DNA of 64,000 nucleotides from Argopecten irradians (Eukaryota > Mollusca > Bivalvia > Pectinida > Pectinidae): the NCBI RefSeq assembly GCF_041381155.1, contig NC_091134.1:1050001-1114000 (forward strand). The letters are read 5' to 3'. The stretch's first letter is position 1, and each line of letters opens with the position of its first letter. Positions 37,054 to 48,931 of the stretch are shown here, in pieces. Position numbers and translations under genes: made by a program. The notes beneath the pieces were generated by a model. It made no database searches and was not told the DNA's origin. It saw only the letters and a program-made list of their open reading frames with translations.

Positions 37054-40000
37054 CTTTGAAAGAAATCAATTACAAACATATGATGTATTTAGTGTTTTAA
37101 TGGTAAACCCTTTATATTTAGATAGAAAATTATTAATTATGCATGGATAAAAACAAATCCTTGTTGAAGTGGTCATTTAAAAAGTTGTTAATATTTGTCA
37201 TAAAACTCCGATCTTAATCTGAATGAATAGACATAATGACTAATCCGTAAATTCAATGACAACAACAACAATAATAAGAACTCTTCTGATTCTCCCTCAT
37301 TAACATGGTTCGGAATATCAGTTAGACATTGTTTATATATTTTGTGAAATTAATTTAAAAAAGAATACCATATTTCTCTGTGAGCATTTTGTTGAGTTTT
37401 CTGGCGGGTATTGGTAGTCTTGAGGCTGTGATTTCCGCCGTCTCGCCCACCATATCCTTGATAGCCCTGATGCCACCTTCAACTGTCCTACTCTCATTCC
37501 CCTCCCAAGTCTCGATCATCCGGGTACTTTGGACCTTGTCGAATAGAGTTCTCAGGTTCTTGAACTGCTCAGCAATATCGAGATTGTGTTGTGTCAGCTT
37601 TATGGCAACCTTGCTGAAGTCTCGGGTCAGTGTTGCGTTCAGGTCACTAAAGTGTGCTTCCATCAAGTTAACCTTGTTCTCCATGTTGTCAATGGTTTCC
37701 TACAACCAAACACAAAACAGGGGATCATATTGTCAATGGTTACGACCAAACACAAAAGAGGGAATCATATTGTCAATGGTTACGACCAAACACAAAAGAG
37801 GGGATCATATTGTCAATGGTTACGACCAAACACAAAATAGAGGATCATATTGTCAATGGTATCCTACAAACACAAAATAGGGGCTCATATTGTCAATGGT
37901 TTCCTTCAACCAAACACACAAAAAATGTATCATATTGTTAATAGTTTCCTACAACCAAACACAAAACAGGGGATCATATTATCAATGGTTACAACAAAAC
38001 ACAAAATAGAGGATCATATTGTCAATGGTTTCCTACAACAAACACAAACAGGGGTTCATATTGTCAATGGTTACAACCAAACACAAAATAGGGGATCACA
38101 TTGTCAATGGTTACAATAAAACAAACAAAAAAAACATAGGGGTTCATGTTGTCAATGGTTACAACCAAACACAAAACAGGGGATCATATTGTCAATGGTT
38201 ACACCAAACACAAAACAGGGGATCATATTGTCAATCGTTACAACAAAACACATAATAGAGGATCTTATTGTCAATGGTATCCTACAAACACAAAATAGGG
38301 GCTCATATTGTCAATGGTTTCCTCAAACAAACACACAAAAAAGGGGATCATATTGTCAATGGTTTCCTACAACCAAACACAAAACAGGGGATCATATTGT
38401 CAATGGTTTCCTACAACCAAACACAAAACAGGGGTTCATATTGTCAATGGTTACAAACCAAACACAAATAGGGGATCACAGTGTCAATGGTTACAACAAA
38501 ACAAAAAAACATAGGGGTTCATGTTGTCAATGGTTACAACCAAACACAAAACATGGGGATCATATTGTCAATGGTTACATCAAAACACAAAACATGAGAT
38601 CATGTTGTCAATGGTTACAACCAAACACAAAACAGGGGATCACATTGTCAATGGTTACTACCAAACACAAAACAGGAGATCTTGTTATCAATGGTTACAA
38701 CAAAACACAAAACAGGGGATCATATTGTCAATGGTTACTACCAAACACAAAACAGGGGATCATGTTGTCAATGGTTACAACCAAACACAAACAGGAGATT
38801 ATATTGTCAATGGTATTCTACAACCAAATACAAAACAGGGGATCATATTGTCAATGGTATCCTACGACCGGACACAAAATAGGGGTTCATATTGTCAATT
38901 GTTCCTATGACCAAGAACAAAACAGGGGATCATATTATCAATGGTTACTACCAAACACAAAACCGGGGATCATATTGTCAATGGTTTTACAACCAAACAC
39001 AAAACAGGGGATCATGTTGTCAATGGTTACAACCAAACACAAAACAGGGGATCATATTGTCAATGGTTACTAACCAAACACAAAACAGGGGATCATATTA
39101 TCAATGGTTACTACCAAACACAAAACCGGGGATCATATTGTCAATGGTTTCCTACAACCAAACACAAAGTAGAGGATCATATTGTCAATGGTTACAACCA
39201 AACACAAAAAAACACAGAGGGTTCATGTTATCAATGGTTACAACTAAACACAAAACAGTGACTCATATTGTCAATAGTTACGACCAAACACAAAACAGGG
39301 GATCATATTGTCAATAGTTTTCTACAACCAAACTCAAAACAGCGATCATATTGTCAATGGTTACATCAAAACACAAAACAGAGGATCATATTGTCAATGG
39401 TATCCTACAAACAAACACAAAATAGAGGTTCATATTGTCAATGGTTACAACCAAACACGAAACAGAGGATCATATTGTCAATAATTTCCTACAACCAAAC
39501 ACAAGACAGGGGATCATATTGTCAATGGTTACAACAAAACACAAAACAGGGGAACTTGTTTCAATGGTTACAGCCAAACACAAAACAGGGGATCATGTTG
39601 TCAATGGTTACAACCAAACACAAAACAGGGGATCATATTGTCAATGGTTACTACCAAACACAAAACAGGGGATCTTACAACCAAACATTAAATAGGGGAT
39701 AATATCATATCTCCGTCCAAATGTTACTCTCTGTTTCAGATATTACATTCAAGATTAATTTCACATTTTTTACAATATAACAATTTTATTTCTTTCAATG
39801 GGGCTTTGCAGAGTCCACTGTTTAATATATATCAAGTTCAGCCAAGTTTGAACATTTGTAATGCATGATATAAATGACACAATGTGTAATTATAGAACGG
39901 TAACGTATACAATGTGCATATATACATGTAGAACAGTGGCGTATCTAAATACGGAGGTATGTCGAGGCGTCTTATATAGTCAGAGTTCAAGCAAGGCTTA

Positions 40001-41876
40001 TAGGTTGTAAAACCCTAAAATGAAGATTTCATACGTTCAATAAATAGAGAAAAATCTGCTTTGGAAAATTCCAACTATTTTTAAACAAAATAATTAACAC
40101 TCATTAACATATCAATGAGGAGGAAAATTAGGTATTTGTCATTTATTTATCTTTGGATGAAAACTACTCTAGCATATCGTTATTTTTATTGGACGAGATA
40201 TAACGTATATGGAAGGGTAGTGCAAAAACATTATCCAGGTCATGTATTTTATAATGACGTCACGTCACAATGTCCCAGCAGCCAAAAGATAAAAAGATAG
40301 CCAAACGTATTACTAAAATGAGTTATTGACCAATCAGCTGAACTGGATTTCCAATATCCCCATGGAAACAAAATGTTCCTGAGCCATGGACCATGCATGT
40401 ATACATCATGTAGTGTTTTGTTTCAATCTGATAACAGAGGACTTATCTAAAAGGTTCAAACATATTTGAAATGTCATTCGCTGACACTTGGGATTCTTAT
40501 CTAAGTAGATCAAGGCTTTAAATGGAATTGTCATAACATAAATAATTGAGTCATTTTGCCAATGAGAACATAATTAGTAAATACTCTCAGAGTCATATGG
40601 TCATGGTGTATTGGTATCACATTGATCAGAGCTAATTAATTACCTTTAGCGGTTATTTTCATCTTTGATAATGTTAAATGTATATAAAGGTAATCGGAAT
40701 CCAGTATTGCTCAATTAGGTTCAATTAGCATCTTATTAAAAGAAGAATGTAAGATAAAGTGTTTAGCTGAGTATGAGACTACAATACTAATTGAATGTAA
40801 TATCGCCACCACCGTGTTAGAACATTAAACAAAAAGACGTATCATGTTACAGTTATATATATAAATATTACATGAAACTGTAAAATACAACATATGTACA
40901 GCTAAAATGCATTTCATAAAAATTGTGATGCTGGTTGTTACAAACTCACGGTCAATCTACAAGGTTGCATCTCACAAAGACCGCAATAGCGTGTAGCAAA
41001 TAATTAATTTTAGACGCGTCCATGGATTAACTAAATGATTCTAATTAAATATCATTTTAATATCAGAATTGTAATTGAAATGTTTTGCGTGATAAAGATA
41101 GAATACGTCTTGTGTCTATCGCTCAAAGAATGATTCTTTAGCGCCAGACATACTGTGTCAATAGTGGTTAACCCATGTCCATACACAGTCGGGGGATCTG
41201 ACCTCCATACACAGTACCTATATACCTATCGTTGGGTAAATATTTCCCTTAGTGACATGAATTTGGCGATATATATATAGCCCATCTGAAATTATGTTTA
41301 AAAATAGATTTGGAAATTTTAAAACCTTTTAAGGGGTGGTCTCAAAACTACTTCTTAAAATCAATTTGAAGAGTAATCTTTAATGATGAAATGTTTATTT
41401 GCCAAATGACATTAAATCATTTTTATATAACTATTCTTATGATATTTACCTCAAGCCGTCGTGATGTTAGTTCTGCCGATCTGTGCTCCTCTGCTGCCTC
41501 ATTCAAAGCTTTTATCACGGTCTCCATGTACTCATCTAGTTTCTCTTTGTCCACACTTTTTTCTACTATATTCATGTCTCCACAGATGGCATATTTACAA
41601 TTCTTTAATATGAAAGTTTTTTTCATTTGTTCAATCATAGATGCAAATATTTCCTCTAATTCTCTCTTCTCCTGTTTCAATTTACCATTTTCTAATGTTT
41701 TTAACCTCAACTGATGTTCCAGAGAGTCCACTAAAGAGGTGTCGTCCCTTTCCCCTCTTGTACAACTGAACAGACTACCTCCAGTAGATCTGCTCTTGTC
41801 TTTCTTCAAGACTGACTTACTTCTCGAAATGCTTCTCCTTTGACCTGGTTCCATCGCCGACGTTTCTACTGCTGGG
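36867..41876 (-). CDS. coiled-coil protein of unknown function (gene, at least 3 coding exons)
   Basis: Exons 41876-41450 (start ATG at 41854-41852), 37699-37369 and 37053-36867 join with matched phases (0, then 1, then 2 out). The N-terminus is basic and Ser-rich (RRSISRSKSVLKKDKSRS), then heptad-rich helices (LEHQLRLKTLENGKLKQEK, RRLE|ETIDNMENKVNLMEAH) and a more globular C-terminal part (PVELEILFTSNSKGYYDFP, VARWLVGWVRKNPENTADVL). I recognise no catalytic or named domain. A possible terminal exon at 35584 would end the protein at about 312 aa. The intron between the first two exons is almost filled with a 40-bp array built from the acceptor. No function is assigned. Confidence 0.75.
37369..37699 (-). 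CDS. coiled-coil gene, second coding exon
   Basis: Acceptor tttggttgtag is followed by GAAACCATTGACAACATGG, encoding ETIDNMENKVNLMEAHFSDL and a helical region to LTEKYG. Phase 0 in, phase 1 out (gtattc). The acceptor and first exon bases are the template of the neighbouring 40-bp array. Confidence 0.8.
37690..39695 (-). repeat. 40-bp tandem array copied from a 3' splice junction
   Basis: About 50 units. On the minus strand a unit reads ttttgtgtttggttgtaa/g, then ccattgacaa, tatgatcccc. The unit at the exon edge is the genuine acceptor plus the first 15-20 bases of the coiled-coil gene's second exon. Roughly a dozen units keep an AG|GAAACC or AG|GATACC acceptor; most have changed it to taacc. 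Confidence 0.93.
39700..41449 (-). other. remaining intron of the coiled-coil gene
   Basis: AT-rich sequence with no exon or repeat recognised beyond the array. Confidence 0.5.
41450..41876 (-). CDS. coiled-coil gene, first coding exon
   Basis: Acceptor ttttatacattgcag at 41876; ATG at 41854 starts MEPGQRRSISRSK. It contains charged heptads and ends RRLE before donor gtaaat, phase 0. The acceptor upstream implies a 5' UTR exon; a donor-like AACAAAG|gtaggt at 42690 is one candidate. Confidence 0.75.
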
Positions 41877-43493
41877 CTGCAATGTATAAAATACAAAGAT
41901 GAAGTTTCATCATATTCTTTTACAACGTAAAAAGCATATTACAATGTAGTAGTTTACATGGCGATACGCATGTCTCACTGTAGTGCTCCAACCAACATGT
42001 TCGTCGATAAACTTTTACCTCAGCAAACAAACAATGAAAGTACAAAAAAAAATATAATTTGACAATAAAAATATTTAGAAAATAATTTAAAATAAAATTG
42101 CGTCAGAAATTCAAAATTTGATGTTGACTTAGAATGATTAATTGTCGTTGGAATGACTCACTACTTTCTGGTGTGTTTTACATGAAGGACGTTGGGTGAC
42201 AGTCTCTACAGCATCTGTTCGATCCTTTACAATAATCATATTCTCTTTGATTCTCTATGGTGAGAAAGCTCAGCATCGTTTCTGGGGTTAGACATTTAGC
42301 CACTTACAAGTACATAAACTTCTCTGTCTTTACTAGTATTTAAACAAGTGAGTATTTCATATTTTAATTGTTAGAAAACCTGCTGCAAAAACACCTTTCA
42401 AATGATTTCCACATCTACCATTAATTATATTCTCATGTTATAGGAAACGAAAATATTTCCTTTGTGGATATTGTTGATTCCTATATGACTTTCGACACTG
42501 TTAGATATGATCTGTAACGGCATGTTTATGATAGAATGACTAATCCACGTATACGTGGACAGGTATATGCCTTTCTCGTCAACTCCAATCCAGCTCATTC
42601 AGTGTTAATCGTTGAATGCAAAATGTTATCAACAAATAATTCTATGCAGAAAACATAAAATGAAAACATTTTATAAGAATGGCACCTACCTTTGTTTATC
42701 CCTGACCCTTTCTAACAGTCACTGTCTTTACAATACGATTTTTAAAGCTGTCATTTTGGCAGACAGCCAGTAAAGGTTATGCGTGTAAATTTTCACGTGT
42801 ATTGGGTATATATTTATATTGGGTCTCGTCTCGATAACTAATTCCTTCTCGTTTAATCTCACTTCTGAAGACGGTCAGATATTTGAACTGTAAATGTACT
42901 GGCAGTCCGTTTCTAACTGGACACAAATCAAACTACGACTGTTAGAGCTCATTGTACAACAGTACACAGTACCGCTGATTCGCTATCTAGGAAAAAGGAA
43001 GTCATATAGATATAGAGAACAACCAACTAAATAATTTTACATGGACCACAGTGTTAAACTTTGTTAAAGTTTTGTACTGTATAATTAAAACAAAGGAATA
43101 TTAGTTAGCTATTGTGTTCTATAATTAAAGTCTAGGTTCTCATATAACACTAGGAAGAAAAAGAAGTTTGGGTACTTCTGCTCAAACTCCAACCAGGGTT
43201 TCTTCATTGAAATCAGGCGCATTTTGCACTAAAAAAATCCTGAAATTCTAATATTTTTACTTATTCATTATCAAAATTGATATTTTGAACCTAAATCTCA
43301 ATATGAATTTCCAAATTCAAAATTCATATTATGGTTATTTAGGAATAATTACCTGTCAGAAAACATTTTTACTTTTGAAATTCATAATTAGACAGCCAAT
43401 TAGCGGCCGGGTTAAAATTATATCCTGGGCTCAATCTTGGGGGCCATCACAGGGGCATTTCGAAGGTCTTTTTTTATTTAGTTGGTTGTTCCC
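41877..43493. other. 5' flank of the coiled-coil gene
   Basis: It probably holds the untranslated first exon and promoter. A donor-like site lies at 42690; no core promoter element was identified. Confidence 0.3.
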
Positions 43494-43858
43494 TTAAAGA
43501 TGCTCTACCGCTGACAAATGGTATTTTTTTCGCTATCAAAAACAGGAGCAGACGATTTTGTATTTTTCTTCAGTTCCAAAAGTTACTTATTTTACACCAT
43601 TACCACCATTGAAAAATGTGAGCTTCTAATTTTACTTCAAGTTAAAAATATTAGAAATAATTAATTGCATCCCGGAAAAAATCCGTGGCACTATATCTTA
43701 TATAGAATGAAGTAATGATTGCGCATGCACCAAAGGCGAAATAAATTATTTTATGTTATTTTTTGTGTTAATTAGGCATATATATACACGATTAAACACC
43801 AATTATTGTTCAAATGATGAATATTGTTTATGCTCTGTCGGCGGTGGAGCATCTTGAA
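43494..43858 (+). mobile_element. MITE copy 2 of the three-copy family
   Basis: ttaaagatgctctaccgctg at the left and gtcggcggtggagcatctt at the right form inverted ends. The body matches 59513-59824 closely and 1004-1373 in reverse. Confidence 0.85.
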
Positions 43859-44299
43859 AATATGTCAATAATACATATTTCTGAAAGTTAAAATTTGTTT
43901 AAAAATGTGAAAATAGACGATGAACGTGTTAATGAATAGGAGGGAAGTTATAACACATTGCAGTGAGATTTTGTATTATTTTTTATTATTGTTTTTTTTT
44001 TGGTTTTTTTTTTTTTTACCATAAAAGAGACACAAATAACAAACACATAGAATATTTAAACTACTCCTATGGTAATCAGACGTATCTAAATGAAATTAAA
44101 GATCCGATTCTTATGACATGTTTTACACAGCAAACGGCCAACGAACTAGGGACACTTCCAATTGTATACCATATATAGATATGACGTTCTGAATGTGTAA
44201 ACAGTAAACACACAAAATGTCACGAGACAAATACGCTATGGTGTGTTATATCACCATTTTCGTACTAAATGGCTTCATGTAGATCTAATGATTTTTTGT

Positions 44300-44575
44300 T
44301 TGTTTGTTTGATTAATTAACGTCCTATTAACAGCTATGGTCATGTAAGGACGGCCTCCCATGTATGCTTCCTGTATATCACTGAAGCATGCCGCCGAAGA
44401 CACCAAGCTACATACCCCACCCGGTCACATTATACTGACAACGGGCAAAGCAGTCGTCCCACTCCCAGTTTGCTGAGCGCTAGGTAGGAGCAGAAAATGC
44501 CACTTTTATTGACTTTGTTGTGTCTCGGCCAGGGGACAGACCCCAGAGCCTTCCTCACAGACAATGCTGTTTTGT
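44300..44575 (-). mobile_element. dispersed repeat, copy in reverse orientation
   Basis: It reads in reverse the tail (attaattaacgtcctattaa, catgtaaggacggcctccca), the cactgaagcatgccgccgaa segment and the ccggtcacattatactgaca segment of the 47930-48425 element, then the cggccaggggacagaccc part. Confidence 0.75.
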
Positions 44576-44669
44576 ATGAAGAAAAAAAAATTCGGGTCAA
44601 AGATTATTGGAACTGCATCTTTTTACTGTAGTCCATTCATAATAATTTGATCTTGCTTGCAGCAATCAT

Positions 44670-44945
44670 TTTATTAGCGTAAAATTATCAGCCCCTAACG
44701 TAAAAAATGACGACGCCGTTTATAATGTCGCATTTGATTGCTTTATACGACGACGTTATAATTTCTTAGAGAAAAGAGTCCATCGATAAAAGTGGGATTC
44801 CAGGTAAAACATTAAAGCTGTAATATCAATTTGAATATAGTTTATGGTATGCTAACCATAAAGCACTTGGCGGTTTATATAGAGTATGCTAAAAATTTGG
44901 TGTTAGATAACATAAATAATACATTCAAATTAATCCTAAAATAAT
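44670..44945 (+). mobile_element. dispersed non-autonomous element with hairpin core, copy 2
   Basis: It matches the layout of 36230-36560: a gacgacgccgtttataatg segment, an aaaagagtcc segment, then a core with accataaagcacttggcggt and ttcaaattaatccta. More diverged, with weaker arms. Confidence 0.6.
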
Positions 44946-45059
44946 GGGCTATGATAAGTTGATTGGCACTGCAGTATTTGATTTAGCAATTTGACATTCT
45001 AAATACGTTTTGAGACGTGGTGTTATATTCGAAACTTTTTTAGCGCTATAATACTACAG

Positions 45060-45690
45060 CAAACCCAACCCGACAACATTGCACTGACAACGGGCAAACC
45101 AGTCGTCCCACTCCCGTTGGCTAGCCAGGAGCAAAAACTACAGCTTTTTATAAACTATAGAAACCAGAATCCAGAAACTACAGAACACAGAGATTTTCTC
45201 ATAGGGGCGACGACTAGCGTAGGGCGTTAGAATTGTACCATCATCGATGCTCCAGGGGTTACTATCACATTGTATGATAGTAAAATTAAGGCGACTAAAT
45301 TTAGGATAATATTTTTCACTTCTTCCTATGATCTGACTGTATTCTTCCTAACGTCTCCCATGACACCGCCTCACTTACGCCTTAAGTTGATCACTCGTCC
45401 CTGTGAGGAAGGCTTCCTGGTCGAGACAAACCATAGTCTATAATACTGGTAGTTTTTGCTACTGCTTAGCGCTAAGAAAAAAGGAAGTAGGACGACTGGT
45501 TTGCCGATTGTCAGTAAAATGTGACCGGGTTGATGTGTTACTTGGTGTCTTTGGTGACTTGCTGCAGTGAGATAGTGAGAGGGCAAGAAATCCAGTACAA
45601 GGAGACACAATACGAGTATACTGCAGCCTCCCAAACAGGTATCCACACACCCTACACGCCGCATTTACGGGATGACCCTGGCTGTGATCG
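45060..45690. mobile_element. dispersed repeat, two adjoining pieces in opposite orientation
   Basis: 45060-45135 is a reverse fragment (acaacgggcaaaccagtcgt). 45295-45690 is a forward copy running from aaggcgactaaatttaggat through ctgtgaggaaggctt, the gtaggacgactggtttgcc segment and gcagcctcccaaaca to gaccctggctgtgat. Confidence 0.7.
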
Positions 45691-45829
45691 AACCAAATCA
45701 CGTGGCTCAACTGTAGACCAAAAGTGAGTTGGTGTCAAGGGTGTTAGGAGGAAGAGAGTCGATCGACAGGAAGAAAAAAAAAGTTAAATCCCAAATTTAG
45801 TCGCCTTTTAACGCTACCAATAGAGCAGT

Positions 45830-47925
45830 TTTATTTCATTAAAACATCAATTTAAAAAAAAAAGATAAGATGAGAAATAATGAAATAGGTAAAATAATGT
45901 AAAATAGTTCTAATATGTCTTTATGGTACACATTTTGGCAACTTCGTTAGCCAAGCTAGGGGAGTTGACATCTTGGTGACCTTGACAATGAATTAAGCAT
46001 AACCAATAATACATTTTTTGTGAAAACGATTACAAGATTTTACAATTGTACAATTATGATATCGCCATTTTGAAATAAGTTCGAAGAAAATCGCGACTGC
46101 AAGTCAAATTCCTGTATATATGAAAATTGCGTGTTATTTTTAACGAAAATTCCGTTGTTTGAGTTCTTTATAGTAAAACCAGCCCAGTCTCTCGTTAATA
46201 TTTCACCGAGGAAATAATGATCTTGTTGACGACATGGGGTCGTATTGCACTGACTGCGAGTAACCGTGAATATGAATCGAGGAAAGCAGTTCTACAACCG
46301 TAGGTATGAAAGAAAACTTAAAGCATTTCCCGTGATATTCAGTGCTATTGAAGTGTCTGGTATACTTTGAGTGATATGAAGATTTGATCGCCAAAGAAAA
46401 AAAAACTATTCCACGATGTTTTTATTTCAAAATCATAATAAAATACCTCGTCATTTTTAAATCGGCAGCAATTACTTCTAAGAAAGCCGCGGCTTTCATT
46501 CTCTACACGTAAAAATTGCGTGCTGTAACGCAAATCAAATTGTTTACCTCCTTTTCAGTATATTCAGTCTGTTTTCTAGAAATCAAGCTAAAATTCTACC
46601 GGGAAGTCGCGATGAACTTGTATTGTGTGGGTAAAGGTGTATAGTACAATGTAAAGTATGGTTTTAGCGATTTTATTTTTATCTTAACCCCTTAGACGTC
46701 TACAAATGATCTATTGGCATTCTGGTGGATCTATATTGATATAAACTGTAACTAATTCTCAGATCCCCTCGAGATAAACACGAGCCCGAGATAAACCAGT
46801 ACCGTAAGTATATGAGAGATATCTACAAAGACTTGTGAAACAGAAGAAATAATTCCAGATTTTCCGGAAGAGATAACGCGCAAAGCTGCATAGGTACAAC
46901 TGCCAGTCAAACTCGGGAGACGGCTGTCACAACTTGATATTCCAGGGGTTCCGATCACTTACGATCTCTATACCCATGGGCTATCACAGGCCAGCAAAAA
47001 ATTTCCTTTGAAGACTACAGAGAGAGTGATGCCCAACTTCATAGCCACACAGTCAACCACAGTGTACCGTTATATGGCTCTTTTGATGTACATCAAACGA
47101 CTAAATTACCTGTTCTATTCTGTTGCCTCCACTTTTACTATAAGATAGTCCAGGGGTGAAGAAATGATAACTGATCGGAAACCCTGGAATATCGAGGATG
47201 AACTTCATCAAAGCTCTATTGCGTTAAAAGCATACACTTCCAGTGTAAACCGATATGATTTTTAGATACAGCAGGTTAAACTCTTCCTTCGAAGAGCAAT
47301 GGAAAACTTTCAATGTCATCTTAAACCATCTAAATCAGCCAAAAACCGAAACTTACCGATTTTTTTTTACTGGCATCCATCTTTGATGACCGTAGTATAT
47401 ATTACGGTAACCAATACGTCCGAACTCCGGTCGGGTCACAATTAATCTCAAATGATAATAGGGCGTAACTTAGCTAGCTAATGTCATTCAGTACGTTACT
47501 CTTCCTAAAATTCAGTATCGTACTGAATACACTTGGCTAGCGATAACAGCTAACTTTGAACATATTAACAAACAAAATGTTAACTCCGATGACCCTAGTT
47601 TTGCATTGCAGTTTTGGACCAACAAATCAACAAGATGGCCGACAGGATACAATCTTGCCTTTGATATTTGAAGTTTGTTATATCTATTCATCAGAAAGGA
47701 CTGAAGGAATCTTTCTCAAATTCATATCGCATTTTAGGACCAAACGACCAACACTAGCCTTTTGATAGCTGAAATTTGTTACATCTACTTATCAAAAAGG
47801 ACTGATGGAATCACGTGCCTATGTTCCCCATGGCAACCCTTTGTTTGTCTGGGACAGTAAACTAACATACTGCAGCAGAGGACATGGTCTCATCATCATG
47901 TTGGTACATTTATCATTCAACTTTG
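45830..47925. other. intergenic, nothing recognised
   Basis: No exon, RNA gene or tandem repeat could be supported. Confidence 0.45.
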
Positions 47926-47929
47926 TCCC

Positions 47930-48425
47930 TCCAGGTAGGGCGGAAAAATTGTACTTGCTGCCCCTATTGCATGATCATAAAAGGCGACTAAATTTAGGAG
48001 CTTATCTTTTCTTTCTTCCTAACATCTCCCTTGACACCACCTCACTTCTGTTGAGCGCTCTCCCCTGTGAGGTAGGCTCTGGGTTCTGTCCCCCGGCCAA
48101 GACACGCCATAATTCATAAAAGTGGCAGTTTCTGCTCCTACTTAGCGCTCAGCACACAGGGAGTAGGACGACTGGTTCGTCCGTTGTCAGTATAATGTGA
48201 CCGGGTGAGGTGGGTTGTTTGGTGTCTTCGGCGGCATGCTTCAGTGATATAGCACTATAAAAAGGGCAGCAGTTCCACTATACAAGAAGACACAATATGA
48301 ATATATACCACAGTTTCCCAAAACACGTACCTTGCACTTCACAAAAGCTACAGACTGTATAAGGCCGTCCTTACATGAACCTGGCTGTGAATAGGACGTT
48401 AAAATAATCAAACAAGCAAACAAAA
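47930..48425 (+). mobile_element. dispersed repeat, longest copy (about 490 bp)
   Basis: Order: gtagggcggaaaaattgtac, aaggcgactaaatttaggag, a gaggtaggctctgggttctg segment, taggacgactggttcgtccg, ttggtgtcttcggcggcatg, a middle region homologous to the 74-bp array at 12.7 kb, then ggccgtccttacatgaacct, ctgtgaataggacgttaaaa and a tcaaacaagcaaacaaaa tail. No coding capacity; it is best described as an unclassified, probably retroposed, non-autonomous family. Confidence 0.7.
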
Positions 48426-48570
48426 TCATTCGAAAGTAAAAATAACAAGAATACAACAACATTTTTAGCGTTTTTATTTTATGCATGTGTAGAGGTTGTA
48501 TTCTATTTAGTATACAATCTTCTTAATACAAACAGCAAGATAAAAATGCAGCTTGTGGCGGTTTTAATAC

Positions 48571-48800
48571 GGTAGAGAATCAAAGGTCTTGGAAATAATA
48601 CATGTACATAGGCAGAGAATCAAAGGTCTAGGAAATAATACATGTACATAGGCAGAGAATCAAAATCCTAGGAAATAATACATGTACATAGGCAGAGAAT
48701 CAAAATCCTAGGAAATAATACATGTACATAGGCAGAGAATCAAAATCCTAGGAAATAATACATGTACATAGGCAGAGAATCAAAGATCTAGGAAATGCTA
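48571..48800. repeat. 40-bp tandem repeat, 6 copies
   Basis: The unit ggcagagaatcaaaatccta ggaaataatacatgtacata repeats with only one or two changes per copy. Confidence 0.95.
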
Positions 48801-48931
48801 TTGATAGACATGTAAATATATGTTGTACATACCTGCCTATTGTACAAAGCAACTCTACAACGAGTTCATGTTACCATAACAACCAACCATACGTAACAAT
48901 AGCATTACACAGTATTTTGATAAACGGACAA

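Noticed and set aside
37380-39702. Several plus-strand open frames in the 40-bp array
   Set aside because: Repeat artefacts lying antisense to a real exon and intron.
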